A stretch of DNA of 21,186 nt from DATLYF01 sp035575095 (GCA_035575095.1 DATLYF010000135.1:1-21186), one strand, 5' to 3'; positions 6,152 through 14,553 are shown, counted from the stretch's first letter. Numbers and translations are program-made. Notes: generated by a model not told the origin, from the letters alone.

Positions 6152-7759
6152 ATGAACACCCTCAAGTCCAAGCTCAACCCGCGCGCCGAGGAATTCCGCC
6201 ACAACGCCGAGGTGATGGGCGCTTTGGTCGACGACCTGCGCGCCCAGGTGACGCGCATCAAGCTGGGCGGCGGCGAGGAGGCGCGCAAACGCCACACCGC
6301 ACGAGGCAAGCTGCTGCCGCGTGAGCGCATCCGCACCCTGCTCGATGTCGGCTCGCCGTTCCTGGAACTGTCCCAGCTCGCCGCCCACGGCATGTACGAG
6401 GACGAAGTGCCTGCCGCCGGCATCATCACCGGCATCGGCCGGGTGGCCGGGCAGGAATGCATGATCGTGGTCAACGACGCCACGGTGAAAGGCGGCACCT
6501 ACTACCCGATGACCGTCAAGAAACACTTGCGCGCCCAGGAGATCGCCGAGCAGAACCATCTACCCTGCATCTACCTGGTGGACTCCGGTGGCGCCAACCT
6601 GCCCAACCAGGACGAGGTGTTTCCCGACCGCGACCACTTCGGCCGCATCTTCTACAACCAGGCCAATATGTCGGCCAAGGGCATCCCGCAGATCGCCGTG
6701 GTCATGGGTTCCTGCACCGCCGGCGGCGCCTACGTGCCGGCCATGGCCGACGAATCCATCATCGTGCGCAACCAGGGCACCATCTTCCTCGGTGGCCCGC
6801 CGCTGGTGAAGGCGGCCACCGGCGAGGTGGTCTCGGCCGAGGAGTTGGGCGGTGCCGACGTGCATTGCCGCACCTCCGGCGTCACCGACCATTACGCCAT
6901 GAACGACGCCCACGCCCTGGGGTTGGCGCGCAGGATCGTGGCCAATCTCAATCGGGTCAAGCAAACCCGGCTCGAACTGCGCGAGCCGCGCCCGCCGCTC
7001 TACGACCCGGCCGAACTGCATGGCGTCATCCCCGCCGACACGCGCAAACCCTACGACGTGCGCGAGGTCATCGCCCGCCTGGTGGACGGCTCCGAGTTCA
7101 ACGAATTCAAGGCGCTGTACGGCACCACGCTGGTCTGTGGCTTCGCCCACATCTTCGGCTATCCGCTCGGGATCGTAGCCAACAATGGCGTGCTGTTCTC
7201 GGAATCGGCGCTGAAAGGCGCCCACTTCGTCGAGCTGTGCTGCCAGCGTGGCATCCCCCTGGTGTTTTTGCAGAACATCACCGGCTTCATGGTGGGACGC
7301 AAGTACGAGTCCGGCGGTATCGCCAAGGACGGGGCGAAGATGGTGACCGCCGTGGCCTGTGCCCGGGTGCCCAAGTTCACCGTGCTCATCGGCGGCAGCT
7401 TCGGCGCCGGCAACTACGGCATGTGCGGCCGCGCCTACAGCCCGCGCTTTTTGTGGATGTGGCCCAATGCCCGCATCTCGGTGATGGGCGGCGAGCAGGC
7501 GGCTGGCGTGCTGGCCCAGGTCAAGCGCGAGGGCATCGAGCGCAAGGGCGGCCGCTGGAGTGCCGAGGAAGAGGAAGCCTTCAAGGCCCCCATCCGCCAG
7601 CAGTACGAGACCCAAGGCCATCCCTATTACGCCTCGGCGCGACTGTGGGACGACGGGGTGATCGATCCGGCCGACACGCGCATGGTGCTGGGACTGGCCA
7701 TCTCCGCCAGCCTCAATGCACCGATCGAGCGCACCGATTTCGGCGTGTTCCGCATGTAA
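6152..7759 (+). CDS. liuB: Methylcrotonoyl-CoA carboxylase beta (carboxyltransferase) subunit
   Basis: A 535-residue subunit, the standard length. It moves the carboxyl group from carboxybiotin on LiuD to 3-methylcrotonyl-CoA, giving 3-methylglutaconyl-CoA. Two crotonase-like carboxyltransferase halves are visible. The N-half has VVNDATVKGGTYYPMTVKKH and the oxyanion loop GSCTAGGAYVPAM (about residues 186-198). The C-half has LVFLQNITGFMVGRKYE and GGSFGAGNYGMCGRAYSPRF (from residue 414). The sequence FLWMWPNARISVMGGEQAA is characteristic of MCC beta, as opposed to propionyl-CoA carboxylase. It works in a complex with LiuD, encoded two genes downstream. The ATG at 6152 is preceded by GGAGA. 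Confidence 0.96.
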   Translation: MNTLKSKLNPRAEEFRHNAEVMGALVDDLRAQVTRIKLGGGEEARKRHTARGKLLPRERIRTLLDVGSPFLELSQLAAHGMYEDEVPAAGIITGIGRVAGQECMIVVNDATVKGGTYYPMTVKKHLRAQEIAEQNHLPCIYLVDSGGANLPNQDEVFPDRDHFGRIFYNQANMSAKGIPQIAVVMGSCTAGGAYVPAMADESIIVRNQGTIFLGGPPLVKAATGEVVSAEELGGADVHCRTSGVTDHYAMNDAHALGLARRIVANLNRVKQTRLELREPRPPLYDPAELHGVIPADTRKPYDVREVIARLVDGSEFNEFKALYGTTLVCGFAHIFGYPLGIVANNGVLFSESALKGAHFVELCCQRGIPLVFLQNITGFMVGRKYESGGIAKDGAKMVTAVACARVPKFTVLIGGSFGAGNYGMCGRAYSPRFLWMWPNARISVMGGEQAAGVLAQVKREGIERKGGRWSAEEEEAFKAPIRQQYETQGHPYYASARLWDDGVIDPADTRMVLGLAISASLNAPIERTDFGVFRM

Positions 7760-7769
7760 GGAAGGCACC

Positions 7770-8549
7770 ATGAGCATACTCAGCCAGACCGAGAAGGGCA
7801 TCGCCACCCTCACCCTCAACCGTCCGGAACTGCACAATGCCTTCGACGATGCCCTGATCACCGAGCTCACCCTCGAGCTCCAGCGCCTCGATGCCGACCC
7901 GGCAGTGCGCGCCGTGGTGCTGGCGGCCGCTGGCCGCAGCTTCTCCGCCGGCGCCGACCTCAATTGGATGAAGCGCATGGCCGGCTACAGCTTCGAGCAA
8001 AATCTGGACGATGCCCGGGCGCTGGCGAAGCTGATGTACACCCTGGATACCCTGGCCAAGCCCACCGTGGCCCGGGTGCAGGGCGCGGCCTTCGGCGGCG
8101 GCGTGGGCCTGGTGGCCTGCTGCGACATCGCCATCGCCGCCGACAGCGCCAGCTTCTGCCTATCCGAGGTGCGGCTCGGGCTGATCCCGGCGGTGATCAG
8201 CCCCTACGTGGTGCGCGCCATCGGCGAGCGCCAGGCGCGCCGCTACTTCGTCAGCGCCGAGCGCTTCGACGCCCGCGAGGCGCTGCGCATCGGCCTGGTA
8301 CACCAGGTGGTGGCGCCCGTCGAGTTGGACGGCGCCGTTGCTGACCTGCTCGATACCCTGCTCGGCAACGGCCCCGCGGCCATGGTCGAGGCCAAGCGCC
8401 TGGCCCAGTTCGTGGCCCGCACTCCGTTCGGCGCCGAGCAGATCGCGGACACCGCGCGGCGCATCGCCGAGCGACGCGCCAGCGCCGAGGGCCGTGAGGG
8501 CATCGCCGCCTTCCTGGAGAAGCGCAAACCGGCCTGGACCGAGGACTGA
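7770..8549 (+). CDS. liuC: Methylglutaconyl-CoA hydratase (enoyl-CoA hydratase/isomerase family)
   Basis: A 259-residue crotonase-fold enzyme that should hydrate 3-methylglutaconyl-CoA to HMG-CoA. The oxyanion-hole segments are GRSFSAGADLNWM and VQGAAFGGGVGLVACCDIA, followed by FCLSEVRLGLIPA with the conserved Glu of SEV. The first catalytic Glu of classic crotonases (GGGxEL) is replaced here by Gly (GGGVGL). From memory the same is seen in other bacterial liu-cluster hydratases, so this looks like a family trait rather than damage. The ATG at 7770 follows AAGGAAGG at 7757-7764, and the frame upstream of it is the liuB gene. It sits 10 bp after liuB and 3 bp before liuD. Confidence 0.93.
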   Translation: MSILSQTEKGIATLTLNRPELHNAFDDALITELTLELQRLDADPAVRAVVLAAAGRSFSAGADLNWMKRMAGYSFEQNLDDARALAKLMYTLDTLAKPTVARVQGAAFGGGVGLVACCDIAIAADSASFCLSEVRLGLIPAVISPYVVRAIGERQARRYFVSAERFDAREALRIGLVHQVVAPVELDGAVADLLDTLLGNGPAAMVEAKRLAQFVARTPFGAEQIADTARRIAERRASAEGREGIAAFLEKRKPAWTED

Positions 8550-8552
8550 TCC

Positions 8553-10553
8553 ATGTTCGACAAGATCCTCATCGCCAATCGCGGCGAGATCGCCTGCCGC
8601 GTGGCCCGCACCTGCCGCCGCCTGGGCATCCGCACCGTGGCGGTGTACTCCGACGCCGACCGCCACGCCGCCCACGTCGCCGCCTGCGATGAGGCCTGGC
8701 GGCTCGGCCCGGCGCCGGCGCGCGACAGCTACCTGCGCGGCGAACTGATCATCGACATCGCCCTCAGGAGCGGCGCCCAGGCCATCCATCCCGGCTACGG
8801 CTTCCTCTCCGAGAATGCCGAGTTCGCCGAAAGCTGCGAGCGCGCCGGCATCGTCTTCATTGGCCCGCCGGCGGCGGCCATCCGCGCCATGGGCTCGAAG
8901 AGCGCCGCTAAGCAGCTCATGGAGACTGCCGGAGTGCCGCTGGTGCCGGGCTACCACGGCGCGCGCCAGGAACTGGAGCTGCTCACCGCCGAGGCCGAGC
9001 GCATCGGCTATCCAGTACTGATCAAGGCTAGCGCCGGCGGCGGCGGCAAGGGCATGCGCGTGGTGGAATCCCCCGAGCTGCTCGCCGAGGGCATTGCCTC
9101 GGCCAAACGCGAGGCGCTGTCGGCCTTCGGCGATGATCACGTGCTGATCGAGAAGTACCTGAGCCGCCCGCGCCACATCGAGGTGCAGGTGTTCGCCGAC
9201 GGCCACGGCGATGTGCTCTACCTGTTCGAGCGCGACTGCTCGGTGCAGCGTCGCCACCAGAAGGTGCTGGAGGAGGCCCCCGCCCCGGGCATGAGCGCGG
9301 AGCGCCGCCGGCAGATGGGCGAGGCGGCCTGCGCTGCGGCGCGGGCCATCGGCTACCGCGGCGCCGGCACGGTGGAGTTCATCGCTGACCAGGACGGTAC
9401 CTTCTACTTCATGGAAATGAACACCCGGCTGCAGGTCGAGCACCCGGTCACCGAGATGATCACTGGCCAGGACCTGGTCGAATGGCAGTTGCGCGTCGCC
9501 GCCGGCCAGCCGCTACCGCTGCGCCAGGAGCAGTTGCGCATCCACGGTCATGCCTTCGAGGCCCGGATCTATGCCGAAGACCCGGACCGCGACTTCCTCC
9601 CCGCCATCGGCCGCCTGGTCCACCTCAGGGCGCCGGTCGAGTCGCGCCACGTGCGGGTGGATGCCGGCGTGCGCCAGGGCGACGAGGTCAGCCAGTACTA
9701 TGACCCGATGATCGCCAAACTCATCGTCTGGGACGAGGACCGCGCCCGGGCGCTGGCGCGGCTGCGCGTGGCGCTGGCCGAGTACCAGATCGTCGGGCTG
9801 GCCACCAACCTGCGCTTCCTTGCGGCGCTGGCCGCCCATCCGGCCTTCGCTGCCGGGCAGGTGCACACCGGCTTCATCGCCGAGCATCGCGAGGCGCTGT
9901 TCCCGCCGCGCCCGCCGCTCTCCGATGAAGTGCTGGCGTTGGCCGCCCTGGGTGAGCTCTTGCGCGTCGAGCGCGAGACCGCACAGCGGTTGCGAACCAG
10001 TGCCGATCCCTGGTCGCCCTGGCATAGCTGCAGCGGCTGGCGGCTCAATGACGACAATCACCATACCCTGCGCTTTCGCGAGGGCGAGCACGAATACACC
10101 GTGGTGGCGCATTACCGCCCCGAGCACTACCGCATGGAACTGCCCGGCGGTGTGCGCGAGGTGCGCGGCCGGCTGGACGAGACGGGCCGGCTGCACGCCG
10201 AGCTGGACGGCCACCAGTTCGGCGCCACCCTGGTGCGGCGCGGCGAGGAGTTCACCCTGTTCTACCAGGGCCGCGCCTACACCTTGAGCCTGTACAATCC
10301 GCTGGCCGCCGCCATGGAGGCCGGGGTGGAGAGCGGCAGTCTGAACGCGCCCATGCCGGGCAGCATCATTGCCGTGCTGGTGCAGCAGGGAGACACGGTG
10401 GACAAAGGCGCGCCGCTGATGATCCTGGAGGCGATGAAGATGGAGCACACCATCGCCGCGCCCCGCGCCGGCAGGGTGGAGCGACTGAACTACAGGGTCG
10501 GCGACCAGGTGCAGGAAGGGGTGGAGTTGCTAGTAATCCGTGACGCGGATTGA
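8553..10553 (+). CDS. liuD: Methylcrotonoyl-CoA carboxylase alpha (biotin carboxylase and biotin carrier) subunit
   Basis: A 666-residue biotin-dependent carboxylase subunit. The N-terminal biotin carboxylase opens with KILIANRGEIACRVART. It has the ATP-grasp glycine loop SAGGGGKGMRVV (Lys166), FERDCSVQRRHQKVLEEAPAP, and the catalytic MEMNTRLQVEHPVTE (Arg292). A middle beta-rich linker (about 470-580) matches the MCC/PCC-type BT region. The C-terminal biotinyl domain carries EAMKMEH, with the biotin-accepting Lys629. The enzyme carboxylates biotin with ATP and bicarbonate, and LiuB completes the reaction. Its spacing to liuC is only three bases, suggesting translational coupling. Confidence 0.96.
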   Translation: MFDKILIANRGEIACRVARTCRRLGIRTVAVYSDADRHAAHVAACDEAWRLGPAPARDSYLRGELIIDIALRSGAQAIHPGYGFLSENAEFAESCERAGIVFIGPPAAAIRAMGSKSAAKQLMETAGVPLVPGYHGARQELELLTAEAERIGYPVLIKASAGGGGKGMRVVESPELLAEGIASAKREALSAFGDDHVLIEKYLSRPRHIEVQVFADGHGDVLYLFERDCSVQRRHQKVLEEAPAPGMSAERRRQMGEAACAAARAIGYRGAGTVEFIADQDGTFYFMEMNTRLQVEHPVTEMITGQDLVEWQLRVAAGQPLPLRQEQLRIHGHAFEARIYAEDPDRDFLPAIGRLVHLRAPVESRHVRVDAGVRQGDEVSQYYDPMIAKLIVWDEDRARALARLRVALAEYQIVGLATNLRFLAALAAHPAFAAGQVHTGFIAEHREALFPPRPPLSDEVLALAALGELLRVERETAQRLRTSADPWSPWHSCSGWRLNDDNHHTLRFREGEHEYTVVAHYRPEHYRMELPGGVREVRGRLDETGRLHAELDGHQFGATLVRRGEEFTLFYQGRAYTLSLYNPLAAAMEAGVESGSLNAPMPGSIIAVLVQQGDTVDKGAPLMILEAMKMEHTIAAPRAGRVERLNYRVGDQVQEGVELLVIRDAD

Positions 10554-10566
10554 GAGGAGTCGTGCC

Positions 10567-11469
10567 ATGTCCCTACCCCGCTATGTGAAGATGGTCGAGG
10601 TCGGTCCTCGCGACGGCCTGCAGAACGACAAGGTCACCGTCCCCACAGCGGTCAAGATCGAGCTCATCAACCGCCTGTCTGCCACCGGCCTGCCGGTGAT
10701 CGAGGCCACCAGCTTCGTCTCCCCCAAGTGGGTGCCGCAGATGGCCGACGCCGCCGCGGTCATGGCCGGCATAGCCCGCAAGCCCGGGGTGAGCTATCCG
10801 GTGCTTACCCCCAACCTCAAGGGCTTCGAGGCCGCCCTGGCCGCGGGCGCCGAGGAGGTGGCGGTGTTCGCCGCCGCCAGCGAAAGCTTCTCCCAGCGCA
10901 ACATCAACTGCTCCATCGCCGAGAGCCTGGAGCGCTTCGCGCCGGTGCTGGAGGCGGCCCGCGCCCACGGCGTGCGGGTGCGCGGCTACGTCTCCTGCGT
11001 CCTCGGCTGCCCCTACGAGGGCGCGATCGCCCCTACAGCCGTGGCCGAGGTAGCGGCCAGGCTATACGCGATGGGCTGCTACGAGATCTCGCTCGGCGAC
11101 ACCATCGGCGTCGGCACCCCGGAGCAGGCCCGCGCCATGGTGCGCGCCGTGGCCGAGCGGGTACCGATCGAGCGGCTCGCCGCCCACTTCCACGACACCT
11201 ACGGCCAGGCCCTGGCCAATCTCTATGCGGTGCTCGGTGAGGGCATCGCTGTGATCGACAGCTCGGTGGCCGGCCTGGGCGGCTGTCCCTACGCCAAGGG
11301 GGCATCGGGCAACGTGGCCAGCGAGGACGTGCTGTACCTGCTGAACGGCCTCGGCATCGAGACTGGGGTGGATCTGGAGAAGCTGGCCGCGGCCGGGCAC
11401 TTCATCTCCGAGTTCCTGGGCCGGCCGAGCGGCTCCAAGGTGGCGCGGGCGCTGGCCGGCAGGGGCTGA
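10567..11469 (+). CDS. liuE: Hydroxymethylglutaryl-CoA lyase
   Basis: A 300-residue TIM-barrel lyase that splits HMG-CoA into acetyl-CoA and acetoacetate, the last step of the leucine route. Visible motifs are VEVGPRDGLQN (catalytic Arg15, metal-binding Asp16), the metal-binding histidines of AAHFHDTYG (His207, His209), and the lyase signature GLGGCPYAKGASGN with catalytic Cys240. The ATG at 10567 is preferred over the GTG at 10540 because GAGGAG (10553-10558) is eight bases upstream and the protein then aligns from the first strand. It starts 13 bp after liuD. No clear terminator hairpin with a U-tract follows the stop. Confidence 0.96.
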   Translation: MSLPRYVKMVEVGPRDGLQNDKVTVPTAVKIELINRLSATGLPVIEATSFVSPKWVPQMADAAAVMAGIARKPGVSYPVLTPNLKGFEAALAAGAEEVAVFAAASESFSQRNINCSIAESLERFAPVLEAARAHGVRVRGYVSCVLGCPYEGAIAPTAVAEVAARLYAMGCYEISLGDTIGVGTPEQARAMVRAVAERVPIERLAAHFHDTYGQALANLYAVLGEGIAVIDSSVAGLGGCPYAKGASGNVASEDVLYLLNGLGIETGVDLEKLAAAGHFISEFLGRPSGSKVARALAGRG

Positions 11470-11768
11470 CCCTATTCATCGATCGATCCGTCTGCCTATA
11501 TCCGGGGTATGTACGGGGCGGAGGTGTTCGGTGTAGTGGCCTCGACGCTCGGTGGAGGCAGGAGCCGCAACCCGGCGCCGTGGCCGCAAGCAAGGCATGG
11601 ATAGCCGAGCGCTGCGAGAACGGAGACAAACTCCCCCGCCCGTACCGGGATTGCCGTGCAGCGTCGTATGAAGCGCATTTTCCCTGCTCCCGACTGGGTT
11701 ATCTGGCATCCTCTGCTGCACTGCAGTATAGTGCTCGGGTCCACCCATCCGTTGTCCTTTGTCCGAAT
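11470..11768. other. 299-bp intergenic region after the liu operon
   Basis: No convincing gene was seen on either strand, and no recognised riboswitch core. The base composition is more even than in the flanking genes, and the tandem ATCGATCG near 11478 is only a short palindrome. Near the right end, TATAGT at 11727-11732 resembles a -10 element and lies in a 5-bp inverted repeat (GCACT 11718-11722, AGTGC 11730-11734). No good -35 stands at the right distance. This stretch probably holds the liu operon terminator region and the promoter for the DUF1289 gene, but neither is proved by sequence. Confidence 0.4.
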
Positions 11769-11975
11769 ATGAGCTGCGACCACGCCCTGGAACCCGACTC
11801 TCCTTGCATCGGGGTATGCCTGATGAACTCACAGACCGATCTCTGCGATGGCTGCTTCCGCTCCCTGGACGAGATCGCCCAGTGGTGGCACATGAGCGCC
11901 GAGCAGAAGCGCCAGGTGCTCAGGGCCGTGGAAGAGCGCCAGGAGAAGATCCTGGACGGCACCTTCTTCGACTGA
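11769..11975 (+). CDS. DUF1289-domain small cysteine protein
   Basis: A 68-residue protein. Residues 12-40 match the DUF1289 pattern, with four cysteines in PCIGVCLMNSQTDLCDGCFRSLDEIAQW, a spacing that suggests a small metal-binding (zinc or iron-sulfur) knuckle. The C-terminal half is charged and helical. The function of the family is not established. The ATG at 11769 is chosen because the conserved part begins just downstream; no good ribosome-binding site precedes it, so the true start could differ or the mRNA may be nearly leaderless from the TATAGT box. A DUF2889 gene follows 15 bp later, probably in the same transcript. Confidence 0.8.
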   Translation: MSCDHALEPDSPCIGVCLMNSQTDLCDGCFRSLDEIAQWWHMSAEQKRQVLRAVEERQEKILDGTFFD

Positions 11976-11990
11976 ACCGCGGAGACCGCC

Positions 11991-12569
11991 ATGCCCTTGT
12001 CCAAACCCAACAGCCCGCGCGAGCTGCTGCACACCCGTACCGTGATCTGCCGGGGCTACCGACGCGCCGACGGGCTGTGGGACATCGAAGGACAGATGAC
12101 CGACGTCAAGAGCTACGGCTTCCCCAACCAAGATCGCGGCGGCTGGATCTCGGCCGGTGAGCCGCTGCACGGCATGTGGCTGCGCCTGACCCTGGACGAC
12201 CACCTCACCGTGGTCGACGCCGAGGCCAGCACCGATCATGCCCCCTTCGCCGTCTGCCCGCGCATCAGCGAACGCTACCGCAAGCTGGTGGGGCTGCGTA
12301 TCGCACCGGGCTGGAACCGCAAGGTGAAGGAGCTGTTCGCCGGGGTCCAGGGTTGCACTCACCTCACCGAACTGCTCGGGCCGGTGGCCACCACCGCCAT
12401 TCAGACCCTCCATTCCCGCAGCCGCGAGGACGAGGCTGCAGCCCGCTCCAAGCGTCCGCCGCGCTTCCTCGACACCTGCCACGCTCTGGCCAGCGACGGC
12501 GAGGTGGTCAAGCGCGAGTGGCCGCAGTTTTACACCGGCGAGCAGGTCACGGAGACGGCCAGGGAGTGA
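11991..12569 (+). CDS. DUF2889-domain protein of unknown function
   Basis: A 192-residue soluble protein with the family's characteristic pattern: LLHTRTVICRGYRRADGLWDIEG at the start, GEPLHGMWLRLTLDD around residue 62, then DAEASTDHAPFAVCP, and a helical C-terminal half with GCTHLTELLGP. No catalytic motif can be assigned safely. DUF2889 proteins are often found near CoA-thioester degradation genes, and here it lies between the leucine operon and a methylacyl-CoA racemase-like gene. The ATG is supported by CGGAG about ten bases upstream. Its 3' end converges with the SanA-like gene, with only three bases between the stops. Confidence 0.8.
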   Translation: MPLSKPNSPRELLHTRTVICRGYRRADGLWDIEGQMTDVKSYGFPNQDRGGWISAGEPLHGMWLRLTLDDHLTVVDAEASTDHAPFAVCPRISERYRKLVGLRIAPGWNRKVKELFAGVQGCTHLTELLGPVATTAIQTLHSRSREDEAAARSKRPPRFLDTCHALASDGEVVKREWPQFYTGEQVTETARE

Positions 12570-12572
12570 GCT

Positions 12573-13253
12573 TCAGGTGGGTGGTGCCACCCCGATCTCG
12601 ATGCGCGGCCCGAGGAACTTGGGTGCAGCGCCGAGCAATTCCACGTCCAGCACTGCCGCCACCCGCGCCAGCAATTCCCGCAAGCGAGTCTTGAAGCCGT
12701 AGTACAGGTCCACGTCCCGGGCGTCGAAGGCGATCACCTCGTCCAGGCCGTTGCGGTGGGCGATGTAGAGGGCACGGGCGTTGTGGAAGCGCTGGGAGAT
12801 GACGATGAAATCGCGCTGACCGAACACCTCGCTGGCCCGGATCACCGAGTCCAGGGTGCGGAAGCCGGCGTAGTCGCGGTAGATGCGCTCGGGGGGAATG
12901 CCGCGGGCGATCAGGTCCTTGCGCAGGGTAGTGGCCTCGTCGTAGCTGATATGGCGGTTGTCGCCGCTGACCAGCAGGTACTGCACCTTGCCGGCCTTGT
13001 ACAGCCGCTCGGCGGCGTCGATGCGGTACTGATAGTAGAGGTTGCGCCGCCCGCCCGGCAGATACTTGCTGGTGCCCAGCAGCAACCCGACGCTGCGCAC
13101 CGGCAGCGCCTCGAGGTCATCGTAGCAGGCGCCGGCGCAGGCGCTCTCGATCCAGGCGTCGCAACTCAGCACCAGCAGCAAGGCGGCCAGCGGCAGCACG
13201 GCCAGCACGCCCAGCCGCCGCCACCTTGTCGGCACTCGTATCCGCTCCATCAT
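12573..13253 (-). CDS. sanA: SanA/YdcF-like (DUF218) membrane-anchored protein
   Basis: About 226 residues. A basic N-terminus leads into one membrane helix (about residues 14-33, LGVLAVLPLAALLLVLSC). A periplasmic DUF218 domain follows with motifs close to E. coli SanA: VGLLLGTSKYLPGGRRNLYY, YLLVSGDNRHISYDE, IYRDYAGFRTLDSVIRASEVFG and VISQRFHNARALYIA. SanA affects envelope permeability (vancomycin exclusion at high temperature), and its biochemical activity is not settled. The start is taken at the double ATG (13253); the frame is open to an ATG at 13277, which would add eight residues. Neither has a strong ribosome-binding site. It is divergent from the racemase-like gene. Confidence 0.85.
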   Translation of the reverse strand: MMERIRVPTRWRRLGVLAVLPLAALLLVLSCDAWIESACAGACYDDLEALPVRSVGLLLGTSKYLPGGRRNLYYQYRIDAAERLYKAGKVQYLLVSGDNRHISYDEATTLRKDLIARGIPPERIYRDYAGFRTLDSVIRASEVFGQRDFIVISQRFHNARALYIAHRNGLDEVIAFDARDVDLYYGFKTRLRELLARVAAVLDVELLGAAPKFLGPRIEIGVAPPT

Positions 13254-13344
13254 GGCGCCCGCTAGAATAACGTGCATCGTCGTCCGGCGACACTACGCGG
13301 CCGCCGCGATGCTGTCCCATCCCACCGTCCGTGGAGCCTATCCG

Positions 13345-14517
13345 ATGAGCCGTCCCGCCCCTCTGGCCGATCTGCGCGTGCTCGATCTCAGCCGGCTGCT
13401 GCCCGGCCCGCTGGCGACCCAGCATCTAGCTGACCTCGGTGCCGAGGTGATCAAGATCGAGGACACCGGCACCGGTGACTATGCTCGCGGCCTCGGCCCG
13501 CGCGCGCCCGACGGCACGGCCTGGCTGTTCCACCTGTGCAACCGCAACAAGCGCAGCCTGCGCCTGGATCTCAAGAAACCCGCCGGATGCGAGCTGTTCC
13601 TGGAACTGGCCAAGGGCGCGGACGTGGTGGTGGAGGGCTTCCGCCCCGGCGTGATGGAACGCCTGGGCGTGGGCTATCCGACCCTGAGGGCGGTCAACCC
13701 GCGGCTGGTCTACTGCGCCATCACTGGCTACGGCCAGAGCGGCCCGTGGCGCGAGCGGGCCGGTCACGACCTCAACTACATCGCCGTCAGCGGCGTGCTA
13801 GAGCAGATCGGCGCGGAGGGCGGCCCGCCGGCCATCCCCAACCTGCAGATCGGCGACCTGCTCGGTGGCAGCCTGAGCGCGGTGATGGGCATCCTGGCCG
13901 CAGTCATCGACGCCCGCACCCATGGCACCGGCCGTTTCGTCGACGTGGCCATGGCCGACTGCGTCCTGGCCCACAATCTGTTCCCCCTGATCGCCTTGCT
14001 CGGCGGCAGCAGCGCAGCGCGCGGCGCCGACCTGCTGACCGGCGGCTATCCCTGTTACGCCGTCTACCCTACGGCCGATGGCCGATACATGGCGGTGGCG
14101 GCGCTGGAGCCCAAGTTTTGGGCCGAGTGCTGCCGGGTACTGGGGCATCCCGAGCTGGAGCCGCGCCAGTTCGATCCCGCCGCCCGCGCCGAGCTAGCGG
14201 CGCTGTTCGCTCACCGCAGCCAGGCCGAGTGGGCGGCGCTGTTCGCCGCCGCCGACTGCTGCGTGACGCCGGTGCTGAGCATGACCGAGAGCCTGGAACA
14301 CCCCCAGTTCCGGGCGCGCGGCCTGATCGGGGAGGACGCCGCGGGCCGGCTGCGCCCGGGCTTCCCGCTGCGGTTCAGCGACTATGCCTGCGCCGAACGG
14401 CACCCGCCCCCCGCCCCCGGTGCCGACAGCGCGGCGATCCTGCGCGAGGCCGGTTACGACGAGGCAGCCATCGAGCGCCTGGCGGCCCAGGGCGTGATCG
14501 GCCTGGCTGCAGGTTAG
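13345..14517 (+). CDS. CaiB/BaiF-fold alpha-methylacyl-CoA racemase
   Basis: A 390-residue family III CoA-transferase-fold protein, recognisable from LDLSRLLPGPLATQHLADLGAEVIKIED and NRNKRSLRLDLKKP. Three residues match alpha-methylacyl-CoA racemase rather than CoA transferase: His141 in AGHDLNYIAVSG, Asp171 in QIGDLLGG, and Glu255 in VAALEPKFW. The His-Asp spacing of 30 equals that of the mycobacterial racemase (His126/Asp156). The likely reaction is epimerisation of 2-methylacyl-CoA esters, needed for beta-oxidation of methyl-branched acids and fitting a neighbourhood of branched acyl-CoA catabolism. The ATG at 13345 fits the family's N-terminus and follows GGAG. TAGAAT at 13263-13268 could be its -10 box. 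CoA transfer remains possible. Confidence 0.85.
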   Translation: MSRPAPLADLRVLDLSRLLPGPLATQHLADLGAEVIKIEDTGTGDYARGLGPRAPDGTAWLFHLCNRNKRSLRLDLKKPAGCELFLELAKGADVVVEGFRPGVMERLGVGYPTLRAVNPRLVYCAITGYGQSGPWRERAGHDLNYIAVSGVLEQIGAEGGPPAIPNLQIGDLLGGSLSAVMGILAAVIDARTHGTGRFVDVAMADCVLAHNLFPLIALLGGSSAARGADLLTGGYPCYAVYPTADGRYMAVAALEPKFWAECCRVLGHPELEPRQFDPAARAELAALFAHRSQAEWAALFAAADCCVTPVLSMTESLEHPQFRARGLIGEDAAGRLRPGFPLRFSDYACAERHPPPAPGADSAAILREAGYDEAAIERLAAQGVIGLAAG

Positions 14518-14553
14518 AATGGGCTGCCGACGACAACATCAAGAGGGACCGCT

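Noticed and set aside
6560..7978. 472-residue open frame on the - strand opposite liuB and liuC
   Set aside because: A GC-driven shadow rich in Gly, His, Val and Asp with no family motif; the + strand genes are unmistakable. The same applies to the long antisense frames at 2391-3500, 4018-4863, 4979-6004, 8160-9443 and 9513-10448.
7770..8549. LiuC as a broken enzyme because a crotonase glutamate is missing
   Set aside because: The frame is intact, other active-site segments are normal, and the same substitution appears to be usual in bacterial liu hydratases.
11470..11768. Possible riboswitch in the gap after the liu operon
   Set aside because: I looked for cobalamin and c-di-GMP core motifs and found none; the small inverted repeats are too short to support an RNA gene.
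13263..13268. TAGAAT as a firm promoter for the racemase-like gene
   Set aside because: The hexamer is close to a -10 but no recognisable -35 lies at a suitable distance, so it is mentioned only as a possibility.
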